Of a stretch of DNA of 64,000 nucleotides, positions 1 to 6,977 are shown in pieces. The notes below the pieces were generated by a model that saw only the letters and a program-made list of their open reading frames with translations, did no database searches and had not been told where the DNA came from. Every line of letters begins with the position of its first letter. Position 1 is the stretch's first letter. This DNA is from Methylobacterium sp. SyP6R (GTDB lineage: Bacteria; Pseudomonadota; Alphaproteobacteria; Rhizobiales; Beijerinckiaceae). The stretch covers positions 5,583,501-5,647,500 of the forward strand of contig NZ_JAAQRC020000001.1 in the NCBI RefSeq assembly GCF_019216885.1. The letters are read 5' to 3'. A program made the position numbers and the translations under genes.

Positions 1-9
1 CATCGCCTG

Positions 10-642
10 ATGGGCCGCCTCCTCACCGGGCGGGTCGTGATCGCGACCCACAATGCCGGCAAGCTGCGCGAGATGCGCGAGCTGCTGGCGCCCTTCGGCG
101 TCGAGGCGGTCTCGGCCGGGGAGCTGAATCTCCCCGAGCCGGACGAGACCGGCACGATGTTCTCGGAGAACGCCGCCATCAAGGCGCGGGCGGCGACGCA
201 GGCCACCGGCCTTCCGGCCTTCGCGGACGATTCCGGGCTCTGCGTCGATGCCCTCGACGGGGCGCCCGGCCTGTTCTCGGCCCGCTGGTCCGGCGGCTCG
301 AAGGATTTCTCCGGCGCGATGGCACGCATCGAGCGCGAGCTGACCATCCGCGACGCCACCGACCGCCGCGCGCACTTCGTCTCGGCCCTGGTCCTGACCT
401 GGCCGGACGGGCACGAGGAGCTGTTCGAGGGGCGGGTGTTCGGCGAACTGGTCTGGCCGCCCCGCGGCGACAAGGGTTTCGGCTACGACCCGATGTTCAA
501 GCCGGACGAGAGCCCGTTCACCTTCGGCGAGCTGTCCTCGGAGGACAAGCACGGCATCGACTGGGAGACGCGAGAAGCGCTCTCGCACCGCGCCCGCGCC
601 TTCCTGGCGCTCGCCGCCGCCTGCCTGCGCCGGCCGGACTGA
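10..642 (+). CDS. rdgB: RdgB/HAM1 non-canonical purine NTP pyrophosphatase
   Basis: House-cleaning enzyme that hydrolyses dITP, XTP and related deaminated purine nucleotides to the monophosphate plus pyrophosphate, keeping them out of DNA and RNA. The 210-residue protein has the family's N-terminal motif [13 protein letters not shown] (residues about 9-21), the [17 protein letters not shown] active-site loop (about 71-87) and the C-terminal [10 protein letters not shown] and LSHRARA motifs. Length is normal. The frame is open to the left edge, so a start outside the window cannot be excluded, but family alignments begin close to this ATG. It converges on ohr, with a hairpin between them. Confidence 0.95.
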   Translation: MGRLLTGRVVIATHNAGKLREMRELLAPFGVEAVSAGELNLPEPDETGTMFSENAAIKARAATQATGLPAFADDSGLCVDALDGAPGLFSARWSGGSKDFSGAMARIERELTIRDATDRRAHFVSALVLTWPDGHEELFEGRVFGELVWPPRGDKGFGYDPMFKPDESPFTFGELSSEDKHGIDWETREALSHRARAFLALAAACLRRPD

Positions 643-650
643 ATATGACA

Positions 651-680
651 AAGGCGCCCGCTCCGGGGGAGGGGCGCCTT
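651..680. terminator. bidirectional hairpin between rdgB and ohr
   Basis: Inverted repeat AAGGCGCCC (651-659) / GGGCGCCTT (672-680) in the 80-bp gap between two convergent genes. It can fold on either strand. The flanking T/A runs are short, so termination is inferred from position and stem strength. Confidence 0.6.
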
Positions 681-723
681 GCTGGGACGGGGGCGGCGCT
701 CGAGGCCGCCCCGCCGCGACGGA

Positions 724-1149
724 TTACGCGACCGTCAGGCCGACATCGACGTTGCCGCGGGTGGCGTTCGAGTAGGGGCACACTTGGTGGGCCTTCTCGA
801 CCAGCGTCTCGGCGGTCGCCTTGTCGAGGCCCGGCAGCGAGATGGTCAAGTCGGCGGTGATGCCGAAGCCGCCCTCGGAGCGCGGGCCGATGCCGACCTT
901 GGCGGTCACGGTGGTATCGGCCGGGACGGCGATCTTCTCCTGGCCGCCGACGAACTTCATCGCGCCGAGGAAGCAGGCGGCGTAGCCGGCCGCGAAGAGC
1001 TGCTCGGGGTTGTTGCCGGCGCCGCCGGCGCCGCCGAGCTCCTTGGGGGTCGACAGCTTGACGTCGAGGCTGCCGTCCTGGGTCTGGGCGCGACCGTCGC
1101 GACCGCCATTCGCCGTGGCCTGGGTGGTGTACTTCACGTCGACCGACAT
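724..1149 (-). CDS. ohr: Ohr/OsmC-family organic hydroperoxide resistance protein
   Basis: Cytoplasmic thiol peroxidase that reduces organic hydroperoxides with two catalytic cysteines. At 141 residues it is full length for Ohr. Both redox cysteines are visible, in the AACFLGA motif on the central helix and in the VCPYSNATRGN motif near the C-terminus. A strong ribosome site (GAGGAG) lies 7 bases before the ATG. It is transcribed away from ohrR, the classic arrangement in which OhrR represses ohr until oxidised by peroxide. Confidence 0.95.
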   Translation of the reverse strand: MSVDVKYTTQATANGGRDGRAQTQDGSLDVKLSTPKELGGAGGAGNNPEQLFAAGYAACFLGAMKFVGGQEKIAVPADTTVTAKVGIGPRSEGGFGITADLTISLPGLDKATAETLVEKAHQVCPYSNATRGNVDVGLTVA

Positions 1150-1208
1150 CGGGGCTCTCCTCAGATCGGGCGGCCTGGGATGGAGGCATCCCGGCGCGCC
1201 GCGGCACG

Positions 1209-1238
1209 GTCATAGATCGAAATCCGATTGCGCGCAAT
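1209..1238 (-). promoter_or_regulatory. ohr promoter with likely OhrR operator
   Basis: On the minus strand TTGCGC (1237-1232) and TATGAC (1214-1209) are separated by exactly 17 bases, as expected for a sigma70-type promoter. The -35 box lies inside a perfect 12-bp palindrome ATTGCGCGCAAT (1227-1238). A palindrome overlapping the ohr -35 box between ohr and ohrR fits an OhrR operator; binding is inferred. Confidence 0.6.
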
Positions 1239-1334
1239 TTGTTTTTGTGCGCCGTCATGGCTATGATCGTGACGAACCCGGGCGCAGAGTGTTCCTCGGG
1301 CCGCGGTCCGGCCCCGCTCGACGGAGCCCTAGAG

Positions 1335-1439
1335 GAGCCGGACATGGGGGAGCCGGACATGGGGGAGCCGGACATGGGGGAGCGGGACATGGGGGAGCGG
1401 GACGTAGGGGAGAGGGACATGGAGGAGCGGGACATGTCC
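1335..1439 (+). repeat. seven tandem 15-bp units carrying SD plus ATG at the ohrR start
   Basis: Seven consecutive 15-bp units of type GAGCCGGACATGGGG. The first three are identical and the later ones diverge. Each unit is five codons long, so all ATGs are in the ohrR frame. Most ATGs are preceded by a GGGGGAG or GGAGGAG ribosome-site sequence about 6 bases upstream. Translated, the array reads as MGEPD/MGERD pentapeptides. Confidence 0.9.
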
Positions 1440-1964
1440 GAGATCGACGCGCGCCGCGAGACCGTCGCCCGGAATTCCGACCGGGATGCCGGTCGAGATG
1501 ATCCCGGTCAGGCGGACGCCCTGCACCTGTCCAACCAGATCTGCTTCGCGGTCTATTCGGCGGCGCACGCCTTCAACCGGATCTACAAGCCCCTCCTCGA
1601 TCGGATCGGCCTGACCTACCCGCAATATCTCGTGCTGCTCCTGCTCTGGGAGCAGGACGGGCAGACGATGAAGACCCTCGGACAGCGCCTCTACCTCGAT
1701 TCCGGCACGCTGACGCCGCTGCTCAAGCGCCTGGAGGCGGCGGGGCTGGTGACGCGGACCCGCGACGCCGAGGACGAGCGGCTGATGCGCATCGGCCTGA
1801 CCGAGGCCGGCGCATCCTTACGCGACAAGGCGATGCCGTTCCCCGACGAGATCGTCTGCGCCTCCGGCCGGCCGGCGGAACGCCTGGTGGCCCTGCGCGA
1901 CGAGATCCTGGCCCTGCGCGACAGCCTGCATGACTGCGCGGCGCCGGATCGCGGGGGGGCGTGA
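1434..1964 (+). CDS. ohrR: MarR-family peroxide-sensing repressor OhrR
   Basis: Winged-helix repressor that senses organic hydroperoxides through an N-terminal cysteine and releases the ohr promoter when oxidised. The sensing cysteine is visible in LHLSNQICFAVYSAAHAF, which matches the OhrR N-terminal helix. The DNA-binding part follows (LGQRLYLDSGTLTPLLKRLE, then a wing with RDAEDERL). The last ATG of the repeat array, at 1434, is chosen because it has GGAGGAG 6 bases upstream and gives 176 residues, a normal OhrR length. Starts at 1344, 1359, 1374, 1389 and 1419 are in frame with similar ribosome sites and would add MGEPD-type repeats. OhrR identity is supported by the divergent ohr. Confidence 0.88.
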   Translation: MSEIDARRETVARNSDRDAGRDDPGQADALHLSNQICFAVYSAAHAFNRIYKPLLDRIGLTYPQYLVLLLLWEQDGQTMKTLGQRLYLDSGTLTPLLKRLEAAGLVTRTRDAEDERLMRIGLTEAGASLRDKAMPFPDEIVCASGRPAERLVALRDEILALRDSLHDCAAPDRGGA

Positions 1965-1971
1965 GGGCGCA

Positions 1972-2811
1972 TCACAGCATCGGCAGGTGCCGCGGCTTCG
2001 GTCCGCGCGGGAAGGCGGCGTCGATCCGGGCAAGGTCGGCCTCGCTCAAGGCGAGGCTGCCGCCGCCGGCATTCTCGGCGGCATGGGCTGGGCTCGACGC
2101 CTTCGGGATCGCCAGGACGCCGTCGCCGCGGGTGAGCGCCGCCAGCGCGACCTGCCGCGGGGTGGCGCCGTGGCTCTCCGCGATCTCGGCCAGCACCCGG
2201 CCGCCCGGGGTCGCCGGGCCGGGGAAGCTGTCATGGCCGAAGGGGCTGTAGGCCACCACCGCGACGCCGTGGCGCCGGCACCAGGGCAGAACCGCGTGCT
2301 CGATCGCCCGCTCCTCCAGGTGGTAGAGCACCTGGTTGCAAGCGATGCGGTCGGGACCCGCGACGGAAAGCGCCTCGTCGAGGTCGGCGGCGTCGAAGTT
2401 GCTCACCCCCCAGGACAGGATCTTGCCCGCCCGCACCAGGTCCTCGAAGGCCCGGAAGGTCTCCTGCAGGGGATGCGGCCCGCGCCAGTGCAGCAGGTAA
2501 CAGTCGAGCCGGTCGGTGCGCAGGCGCTTGAGCGAGCGCTCGCAGGCCTCGATCGTGCCGCGGCGCGAGGCGTTGCCGGGCAGCACCTTCGAGACCAGGA
2601 AAACCTCGTCGCGCCGGTCGCCGATCGCCTCGGCGATCAGCGGCTCGGCCTCGCCGTACATCTCGGCGGTGTCGACGTGGCTCATGCCGACATCGAGCCC
2701 GCGATTCAGGGCGGCGGCGGCCACGGTCGGCTCGCCCTCGTCGAGGTACCAGGTTCCCTGCCCGATCACCGGCACCGCGGGTCGGTTGCGTCCGAAGGGT
2801 TGCCGTCGCAT
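1972..2811 (-). CDS. aldo/keto reductase
   Basis: NADPH-dependent carbonyl reductase with the (beta/alpha)8 fold; the substrate is not predictable. The 279-residue protein shows the AKR landmarks: HVDTAEMYG (catalytic Asp and Tyr), LVSKVLP with the catalytic Lys, LDCYLLHWRG with the catalytic His, WGVSNFD, and the cofactor-binding end VLAIPKASSPAHAAEN. Start at 2811 is preferred because GGAG lies about 7 bases upstream; a longer frame adds 14 unconvincing residues. It converges on ohrR with a 7-bp gap. Confidence 0.9.
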   Translation of the reverse strand: MRRQPFGRNRPAVPVIGQGTWYLDEGEPTVAAAALNRGLDVGMSHVDTAEMYGEAEPLIAEAIGDRRDEVFLVSKVLPGNASRRGTIEACERSLKRLRTDRLDCYLLHWRGPHPLQETFRAFEDLVRAGKILSWGVSNFDAADLDEALSVAGPDRIACNQVLYHLEERAIEHAVLPWCRRHGVAVVAYSPFGHDSFPGPATPGGRVLAEIAESHGATPRQVALAALTRGDGVLAIPKASSPAHAAENAGGGSLALSEADLARIDAAFPRGPKPRHLPML

Positions 2812-2964
2812 CGCGTGCTCCTGCGATCTGTGCCGTCCTGGGCCGCGCGGCACCCGGTGGGCAAGGGCAGATCACCGAGGATGCACGGTTTTCTGCGATC
2901 CGTCGCCAACGGGAGGGTGAGGTGGCGGGGCCGTGAGAGGAAAAAAGACCTTCTCCCCCGGCGT

Positions 2965-3016
2965 GTTCTTCAAAAAGAACATTCCGGTTGACAGAAAGTC
3001 CGCTTCCGGGTTTTTG
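2965..3016 (+). promoter_or_regulatory. putative promoter/operator of the metNIQ operon
   Basis: A perfect inverted repeat GTTCTT-CAAA-AAGAAC (2965-2980) lies just upstream of a consensus -35 box TTGACA (2988-2993). With a 17-base spacer the -10 region would be TTTTTG (3011-3016), which is weak. The palindrome beside the -35 box looks like a repressor or activator site. No S-adenosylmethionine riboswitch was recognised here. Confidence 0.45.
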
Positions 3017-3059
3017 TGCCGGCCTGCCAACTGGATCAAGACACCCGCCGAAGGACCTC

Positions 3060-3104
3060 ATGACCGCTCCCGTCTCCCCGCCCGCCCGGACCCGCGCGCC
3101 GTGA
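3060..3104 (+). CDS. 14-codon upstream frame overlapping the metN start
   Basis: Short frame [14 protein letters not shown] beginning at an ATG with a good ribosome site (GAAGGA, 5 bases upstream). Its TGA overlaps the proposed GTG start of metN in the sequence GTGA. metN itself has no obvious ribosome site, so its translation may be coupled to this leader. The start of the leader resembles the start of MetN (both contain TAPV), so an ancestral start disrupted by a frameshift is an alternative explanation. Confidence 0.4.
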   Translation: MTAPVSPPARTRAP

Positions 3105-4285
3105 CGGCCCCCGTCCGCGTGCCCGTGCCGGCGGACCTGAGCGGCCGGCTCGGCGATCCCGATGCGCTCGTCCGGCTGGAGAGCGTGGCGAAGACCTACA
3201 CGGCGCGCCGTGGCGCCGGCGCCGTCACGGCGCTCGAGGATATCGATCTCTCGGTGTCGCGCGGCCGGGTGCTCGGCGTCATCGGCCGCTCGGGCGCCGG
3301 CAAGTCGACGCTGATCCGCCTGGTCAACGGGCTGGAGCGGCCGAGCCGGGGCCGGGTGATCGTCGATCGGGCCGAGATCTCGAGCCTGTCGGAATCCGCC
3401 CTGCGGGCCGAGCGCCGCGGCATCGGCATGATCTTCCAGCACTTCAACCTGCTCTCGGCCCGCACGGCGGCCGGCAACGTCGCGCTGCCCCTCGAAGTGG
3501 CGGGCGCCGACAAGCGCGCGATCCGCGCTCGCGTCGCGGAACTCCTCGACCTCGTCGGGCTCGGCCCCCAGGCCGACCGCTACCCGGCCGAGCTGTCGGG
3601 CGGCCAGAAGCAGCGTGTCGGCATCGCGCGGGCGCTCGCCACCAACCCGAAGGTGCTGCTCTCCGACGAGGCGACCTCGGCCCTCGACCCCGAGACCACC
3701 CGCTCGATCCTCGACCTGCTCGGCCGGATCAACCGCGATCTCGGCCTGACGATCCTGCTCATCACCCACGAGATGGCGGTGATCCGGGCGATCGCCGACG
3801 AGGTCGCGGTGCTCGACGGCGGCCGCATCGCCGAGAAGGGCGACGTGTTCGAGGTCTTCACCCGGCCGCAAGCCGCGATCACCCGCACCTTCCTCGACGA
3901 GGAGACCGGCCGCACCCTGCCGCCGGCGCTCGCCGGCCGCCTCAGCCCCGGCCTGACGGCCGGGGAGGGGAAACAGGCGGTCCTGCGCATCACCTTCCGC
4001 GGTCCGCACGCCACCGATCCGGTTCTGGCGCAGCTCGCCCGCGACGCCGGCATCCCGGCCGGCATCCTCTCCGGCACCGTCGACGAGATCGCCGGCCGCC
4101 CCTTCGGCACCCTGGTGGTCGGGATTCCCCCCGAGCCCGCAATCGTCGAACGGGCGCAGGCCTTCCTCGCCGCCCGCGGCCTCGACGTCGAGATGCTGGG
4201 CACCCTCGACCTCGCCGGCTGGCAGCAGACCGCCGCGCCCCGCCTCCAGAATCCCTCTCGGACCGATCCGCGTCATGTCGCCTGA
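3101..4285 (+). CDS. metN: methionine ABC transporter ATP-binding protein MetN
   Basis: ATPase of the D/L-methionine importer. The sequence has Walker [11 protein letters not shown]-loop FQHFNLL, signature LSGGQKQR, Walker [13 protein letters not shown] and the switch LLITHEM. A C-terminal NIL domain (about residues 290-385) is the regulatory part that binds methionine and inhibits transport in MetN proteins. The GTG at 3101 is chosen (394 residues) because upstream codons show no family similarity; an ATG at 2933 would add 56 residues. The 3' end overlaps metI by 11 bases, indicating one operon. Confidence 0.92.
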   Translation: MTAPVRVPVPADLSGRLGDPDALVRLESVAKTYTARRGAGAVTALEDIDLSVSRGRVLGVIGRSGAGKSTLIRLVNGLERPSRGRVIVDRAEISSLSESALRAERRGIGMIFQHFNLLSARTAAGNVALPLEVAGADKRAIRARVAELLDLVGLGPQADRYPAELSGGQKQRVGIARALATNPKVLLSDEATSALDPETTRSILDLLGRINRDLGLTILLITHEMAVIRAIADEVAVLDGGRIAEKGDVFEVFTRPQAAITRTFLDEETGRTLPPALAGRLSPGLTAGEGKQAVLRITFRGPHATDPVLAQLARDAGIPAGILSGTVDEIAGRPFGTLVVGIPPEPAIVERAQAFLAARGLDVEMLGTLDLAGWQQTAAPRLQNPSRTDPRHVA

Positions 4286-4940
4286 ACTGACCCGCCTCCT
4301 CGTCCAGGCCACGATCGACACGCTGCAGATGGTGGCGGTGGCGGCCTCGCTGGGCACGCTGGTCGGCCTGCCGCTCGGCGTGTTCCTCGCCACCAGCGGC
4401 CGCGGCGAACTCCTGGCCGCGCCCTGGCTCAACCGGGTGCTCGGCCTCGTCGTCAACGCCACCCGCTCGACCCCGTTCATCATCCTGGTGGTGGCGATCA
4501 TCCCGTTCACCCGGCTGGTCGCCGGGACCTCGATCGGCACCAACGCCGCCACCGTGCCGCTCACCATCGCGGCGATCCCGTTCATCGCCCGCCTCGTCGA
4601 GGGCGCGGTGCGGGAGGTCGATGGCGGCCTCGTCGAGGCGGCCCGCGCCTTCGGGGCGAGCCCGCTGCAGATCGTCCTCAAGGTGCTGATCCCCGAGGCT
4701 CTGCCGGGCATCGTGCTGGGCCTCACCCTGGCGGTGGTGTCGCTGATCGGCTTCTCGGCGATGGTCGGCGCCGTCGGCGGCGGGGGCCTGGGCGATCTCG
4801 GCATCCGCTACGGCTACCAGCGCTTCATGCCCGAGATGATGCTCGCCGTGGTGGTGGTGCTGATCGTCCTGGTGCAGCTGGTCCAGACCCTCGGCGACCG
4901 GCTGGCGCGGCGCATGAACAAGCGCCTGCGCCACGGCTGA
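4275..4940 (+). CDS. metI: methionine ABC transporter permease MetI
   Basis: Inner-membrane permease of the MetNIQ importer; 221 residues, normal for MetI. Several hydrophobic segments are visible (about residues 15-40, 55-80, 85-105, 145-170 and 185-210). The EAA loop that couples to the ATPase is seen around [20 protein letters not shown]. It overlaps metN and is followed by metQ after 34 bases. Confidence 0.94.
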   Translation: MSPELTRLLVQATIDTLQMVAVAASLGTLVGLPLGVFLATSGRGELLAAPWLNRVLGLVVNATRSTPFIILVVAIIPFTRLVAGTSIGTNAATVPLTIAAIPFIARLVEGAVREVDGGLVEAARAFGASPLQIVLKVLIPEALPGIVLGLTLAVVSLIGFSAMVGAVGGGGLGDLGIRYGYQRFMPEMMLAVVVVLIVLVQLVQTLGDRLARRMNKRLRHG

Positions 4941-4974
4941 TCCCATTTTCCCTTACCCTCGGAGCGTGAATTCG

Positions 4975-5754
4975 ATGCTGCGTACCCTCACCCTGGCGGT
5001 CCTCCTCGCCACCGCCGGCCTGCCGGCCCTTGCCCAGACCCAGCGCGTGCGCATCGGCGCCACGCCGGGCCCGCACGCCCAGATCCTGGAGGCGGTCAAG
5101 CCGATCGCCGCCAAGAAGGGCATCGACCTTCAGGTGGTCGAGTTCTCGGATTACGTCGTGCCGAACGAGGCTCTGTCGTCCGGCGAGCTGGAGGCCAACT
5201 CGTTCCAGCACCAGCCCTATCTCGACAACCAGAAGGCCGATCGCGGCTACAAGATCGAGAGCGTGGCCCAGACGGTGAACTTCCCGATGGGCGTCTACTC
5301 GAAGCGCCACAAGAGCTTCGATGCGGTGCCCGCCGGCGGCACGGTGGCGATCCCCAACGACCCGACCAATGGCGGCCGCGCCCTGCTGCTGCTCCAGGAC
5401 AAGGGGCTCCTGAAGCTCAAGCCCGATGTCGGCTTCAAGCCGAGCGTCGCCGACATCACCGAGAACCCGAAGCGCCTGCGCATCATCGAGGTCGACGCGG
5501 CCCAGACCCCGCGCTCCCTCGACGACGTCGATGCGGCCGCGGTCAACACCAACTACGCCACCGCCGCCGGCCTCAAGCCCGGCGACGCGATCCTGAAGGA
5601 GGACCCCAAGGGCCCCTACGTCAACGTGATCGCGGTGCGCAGCGCCGACAAGGACAAGCCCTGGGTCAGGACCCTCGTCGAATCCTACCGCTCGCCCGAG
5701 GTGAAGGCCTTCATCGAGACCAAGTTCGGCGGCGCGGTGATCACCAGCTGGTGA
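4975..5754 (+). CDS. metQ: methionine-binding periplasmic protein MetQ
   Basis: Substrate-binding protein of the methionine importer (NlpA/MetQ family). A Sec signal peptide (MLRTLTLAVLLATAGLPALA) ends in ALA-Q with no lipobox cysteine, so the protein is predicted to be soluble in the periplasm rather than lipid-anchored as in E. coli. The family motif YLDNQK and the segment IPNDPTNGGRALLLLQ are present. The ATG at 4975 is preferred over a GTG at 4966 because GGAG at 4961 is well spaced only for the ATG. A GC-rich inverted repeat (GCCGGCC/GGCCGGC, 5755-5776) follows the stop. Confidence 0.93.
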   Translation: MLRTLTLAVLLATAGLPALAQTQRVRIGATPGPHAQILEAVKPIAAKKGIDLQVVEFSDYVVPNEALSSGELEANSFQHQPYLDNQKADRGYKIESVAQTVNFPMGVYSKRHKSFDAVPAGGTVAIPNDPTNGGRALLLLQDKGLLKLKPDVGFKPSVADITENPKRLRIIEVDAAQTPRSLDDVDAAAVNTNYATAAGLKPGDAILKEDPKGPYVNVIAVRSADKDKPWVRTLVESYRSPEVKAFIETKFGGAVITSW

Positions 5755-5909
5755 GCCGGCCGGGGATGGGGCCGGCCGAAGGATCGATCTCTGGCCGGAC
5801 CTTATCCACAAGACGAACGCCGATTGCAGCGGAGCCATGAAACCAAACGCGGCCGTGCGCGTCTTCTCAGCACGGCCCGCGTGATGGGCTGGCCTTCTTG
5901 AGGTGCCCG

Positions 5910-6167
5910 ATGAAGATCCTGACTTCCTGCCTGGTCGCGGCCGTCCTCACCGCTGCCGCCGTTCCGGCCTTCGCTCAGGGCGGTTCGCCCTACAACAATT
6001 CGGGCTCGCAGGCCGGTGGCCCGCTCGCCGGCCAGCAGCGCGAGATGGGTGCTCCGGGCGGCGGCCCGGCCATGGGTGCCGCTCCGCGCGCGACCATGCA
6101 GCCGACCATGCGCAAGAAGCGCATGATGAAGCACCGCCGCATGCACCGTCACCACCACGCCCGCTGA
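5910..6167 (+). CDS. small secreted protein with Met/His/Arg-rich tail
   Basis: Unrecognised 85-residue protein. A clear Sec signal peptide (MKILTSCLVAAVLTAAAVPAFA) is followed by a low-complexity Gly/Ser/Pro region and a strongly basic end, MRKKRMMKHRRMHRHHHAR. The clustered methionines and histidines could bind metals such as copper, but that is inference. It is monocistronic, with a hairpin and T-run directly after the stop. Confidence 0.7.
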   Translation: MKILTSCLVAAVLTAAAVPAFAQGGSPYNNSGSQAGGPLAGQQREMGAPGGGPAMGAAPRATMQPTMRKKRMMKHRRMHRHHHAR

Positions 6168-6196
6168 GCCGAACCAGTCGGGTTCAGCCTTTTTCC
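6168..6196 (+). terminator. rho-independent terminator after the small secreted protein
   Basis: Stem GCCGAACC / GGTTCAGC with one mismatch and a five-T tail, immediately after the stop codon of the upstream gene. Confidence 0.65.
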
Positions 6197-6290
6197 GGCG
6201 CGTTCGTCCGGCGGCTCAGGCCGCCCGGCGGGCGCGCCTTCGTGTTTTCGCCGTCCCTTGGACGGGACGCGTCTCTGCGGAGCCCCCGTC

Positions 6291-6503
6291 TCAGAACCCG
6301 CCGGTACGCCACAGCGCGACCCCAGCCGCCACAAGCCCGGCGAGCCAGAGGCCGGCGATCAGCGTCAGGGTGCGTCGGCGGCCCGATCTCGGCCGGTTGT
6401 CGTTGGCGGCGCGGCGCAGCCGGAGGGACGCGGCGGCGTAGCCGTGGGTGGCTGCCGCGATCGTGGCCGGGCGGGCGGGGGCGGTCTTGCGCAGGCTCGT
6501 CAT
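6291..6503 (-). CDS. small basic single-pass membrane protein, hypothetical
   Basis: 70 residues with an Arg/Ala-rich, positively charged N-terminal half and one transmembrane helix near the C-terminus (LTLIAGLWLAGLVAAGVALW). No family is recognised and there is no strong ribosome site. It is retained because the charge pattern followed by a helix is protein-like and nothing else explains the stretch. Confidence 0.45.
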   Translation of the reverse strand: MTSLRKTAPARPATIAAATHGYAAASLRLRRAANDNRPRSGRRRTLTLIAGLWLAGLVAAGVALWRTGGF

Positions 6504-6627
6504 GGCGATTCGTGCTCGTCGGACGACGATAGCACGAGGGTGAGGCGAGCGTGAGCGCCCGAACGCCGCAAGCCGTCCGCGCGGCCCGATTTCGGGCGAG
6601 GATTCAGGCAGGATTTCAGGCGAGATT

Positions 6628-6873
6628 TCAGGAAGGCAGCCGGATCGGGCGCGCGACGCTCCGGGGCGCGTGATCGTCGATCCAGTGCGGGCTGAGCACG
6701 GCGCCGTCCTCGGTGACGATCCAGGGCAGGGTCTCGGGATCGTCGGCGCGCGCCGCCGCCGCGAGGGCGGCGCGCAGGGTGGGGTAGCGGCGCATCTCCC
6801 GGGGGCCCGGCGCGGCCCGGGTGCCGTGCCACACCATCAGCCCGGCCGGACGCTCCATCTGCGGCTGCGACAT
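6628..6873 (-). CDS. hypothetical protein, 81 residues
   Basis: No named family is recognised. The start at 6873 is favoured by a strong ribosome site (GAGGAG) about 7 bases upstream; a longer frame to 6981 runs into the neighbouring gene. The protein has LMVWHGTR, an Ala-rich helix (LRAALAAAARA) and PWIVTEDGAVLSPHWIDDH. It has no signal peptide or membrane helix, so it is likely a small cytoplasmic protein. Confidence 0.6.
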   Translation of the reverse strand: MSQPQMERPAGLMVWHGTRAAPGPREMRRYPTLRAALAAAARADDPETLPWIVTEDGAVLSPHWIDDHAPRSVARPIRLPS

Positions 6874-6977
6874 CGTGCAACTCCTCTGGACCAAGCGAGG
6901 AGACACTGGCACGGCCGAGTTTTCGCGATGCTGGCCGGACGATTGCGGTTCGGTCATGAAGCGGGGGGAGGGCGGCG

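Noticed and set aside
1335..1439. CRISPR-like array
   Set aside because: The units are 15 bp, contiguous without spacers and in a coding frame; there are no cas genes.
2854..3060. SAM riboswitch upstream of metNIQ
   Set aside because: I could not find the conserved pairing or loop sequences of the SAM-II or SAM-I classes; only a short palindrome and a -35 box are seen.
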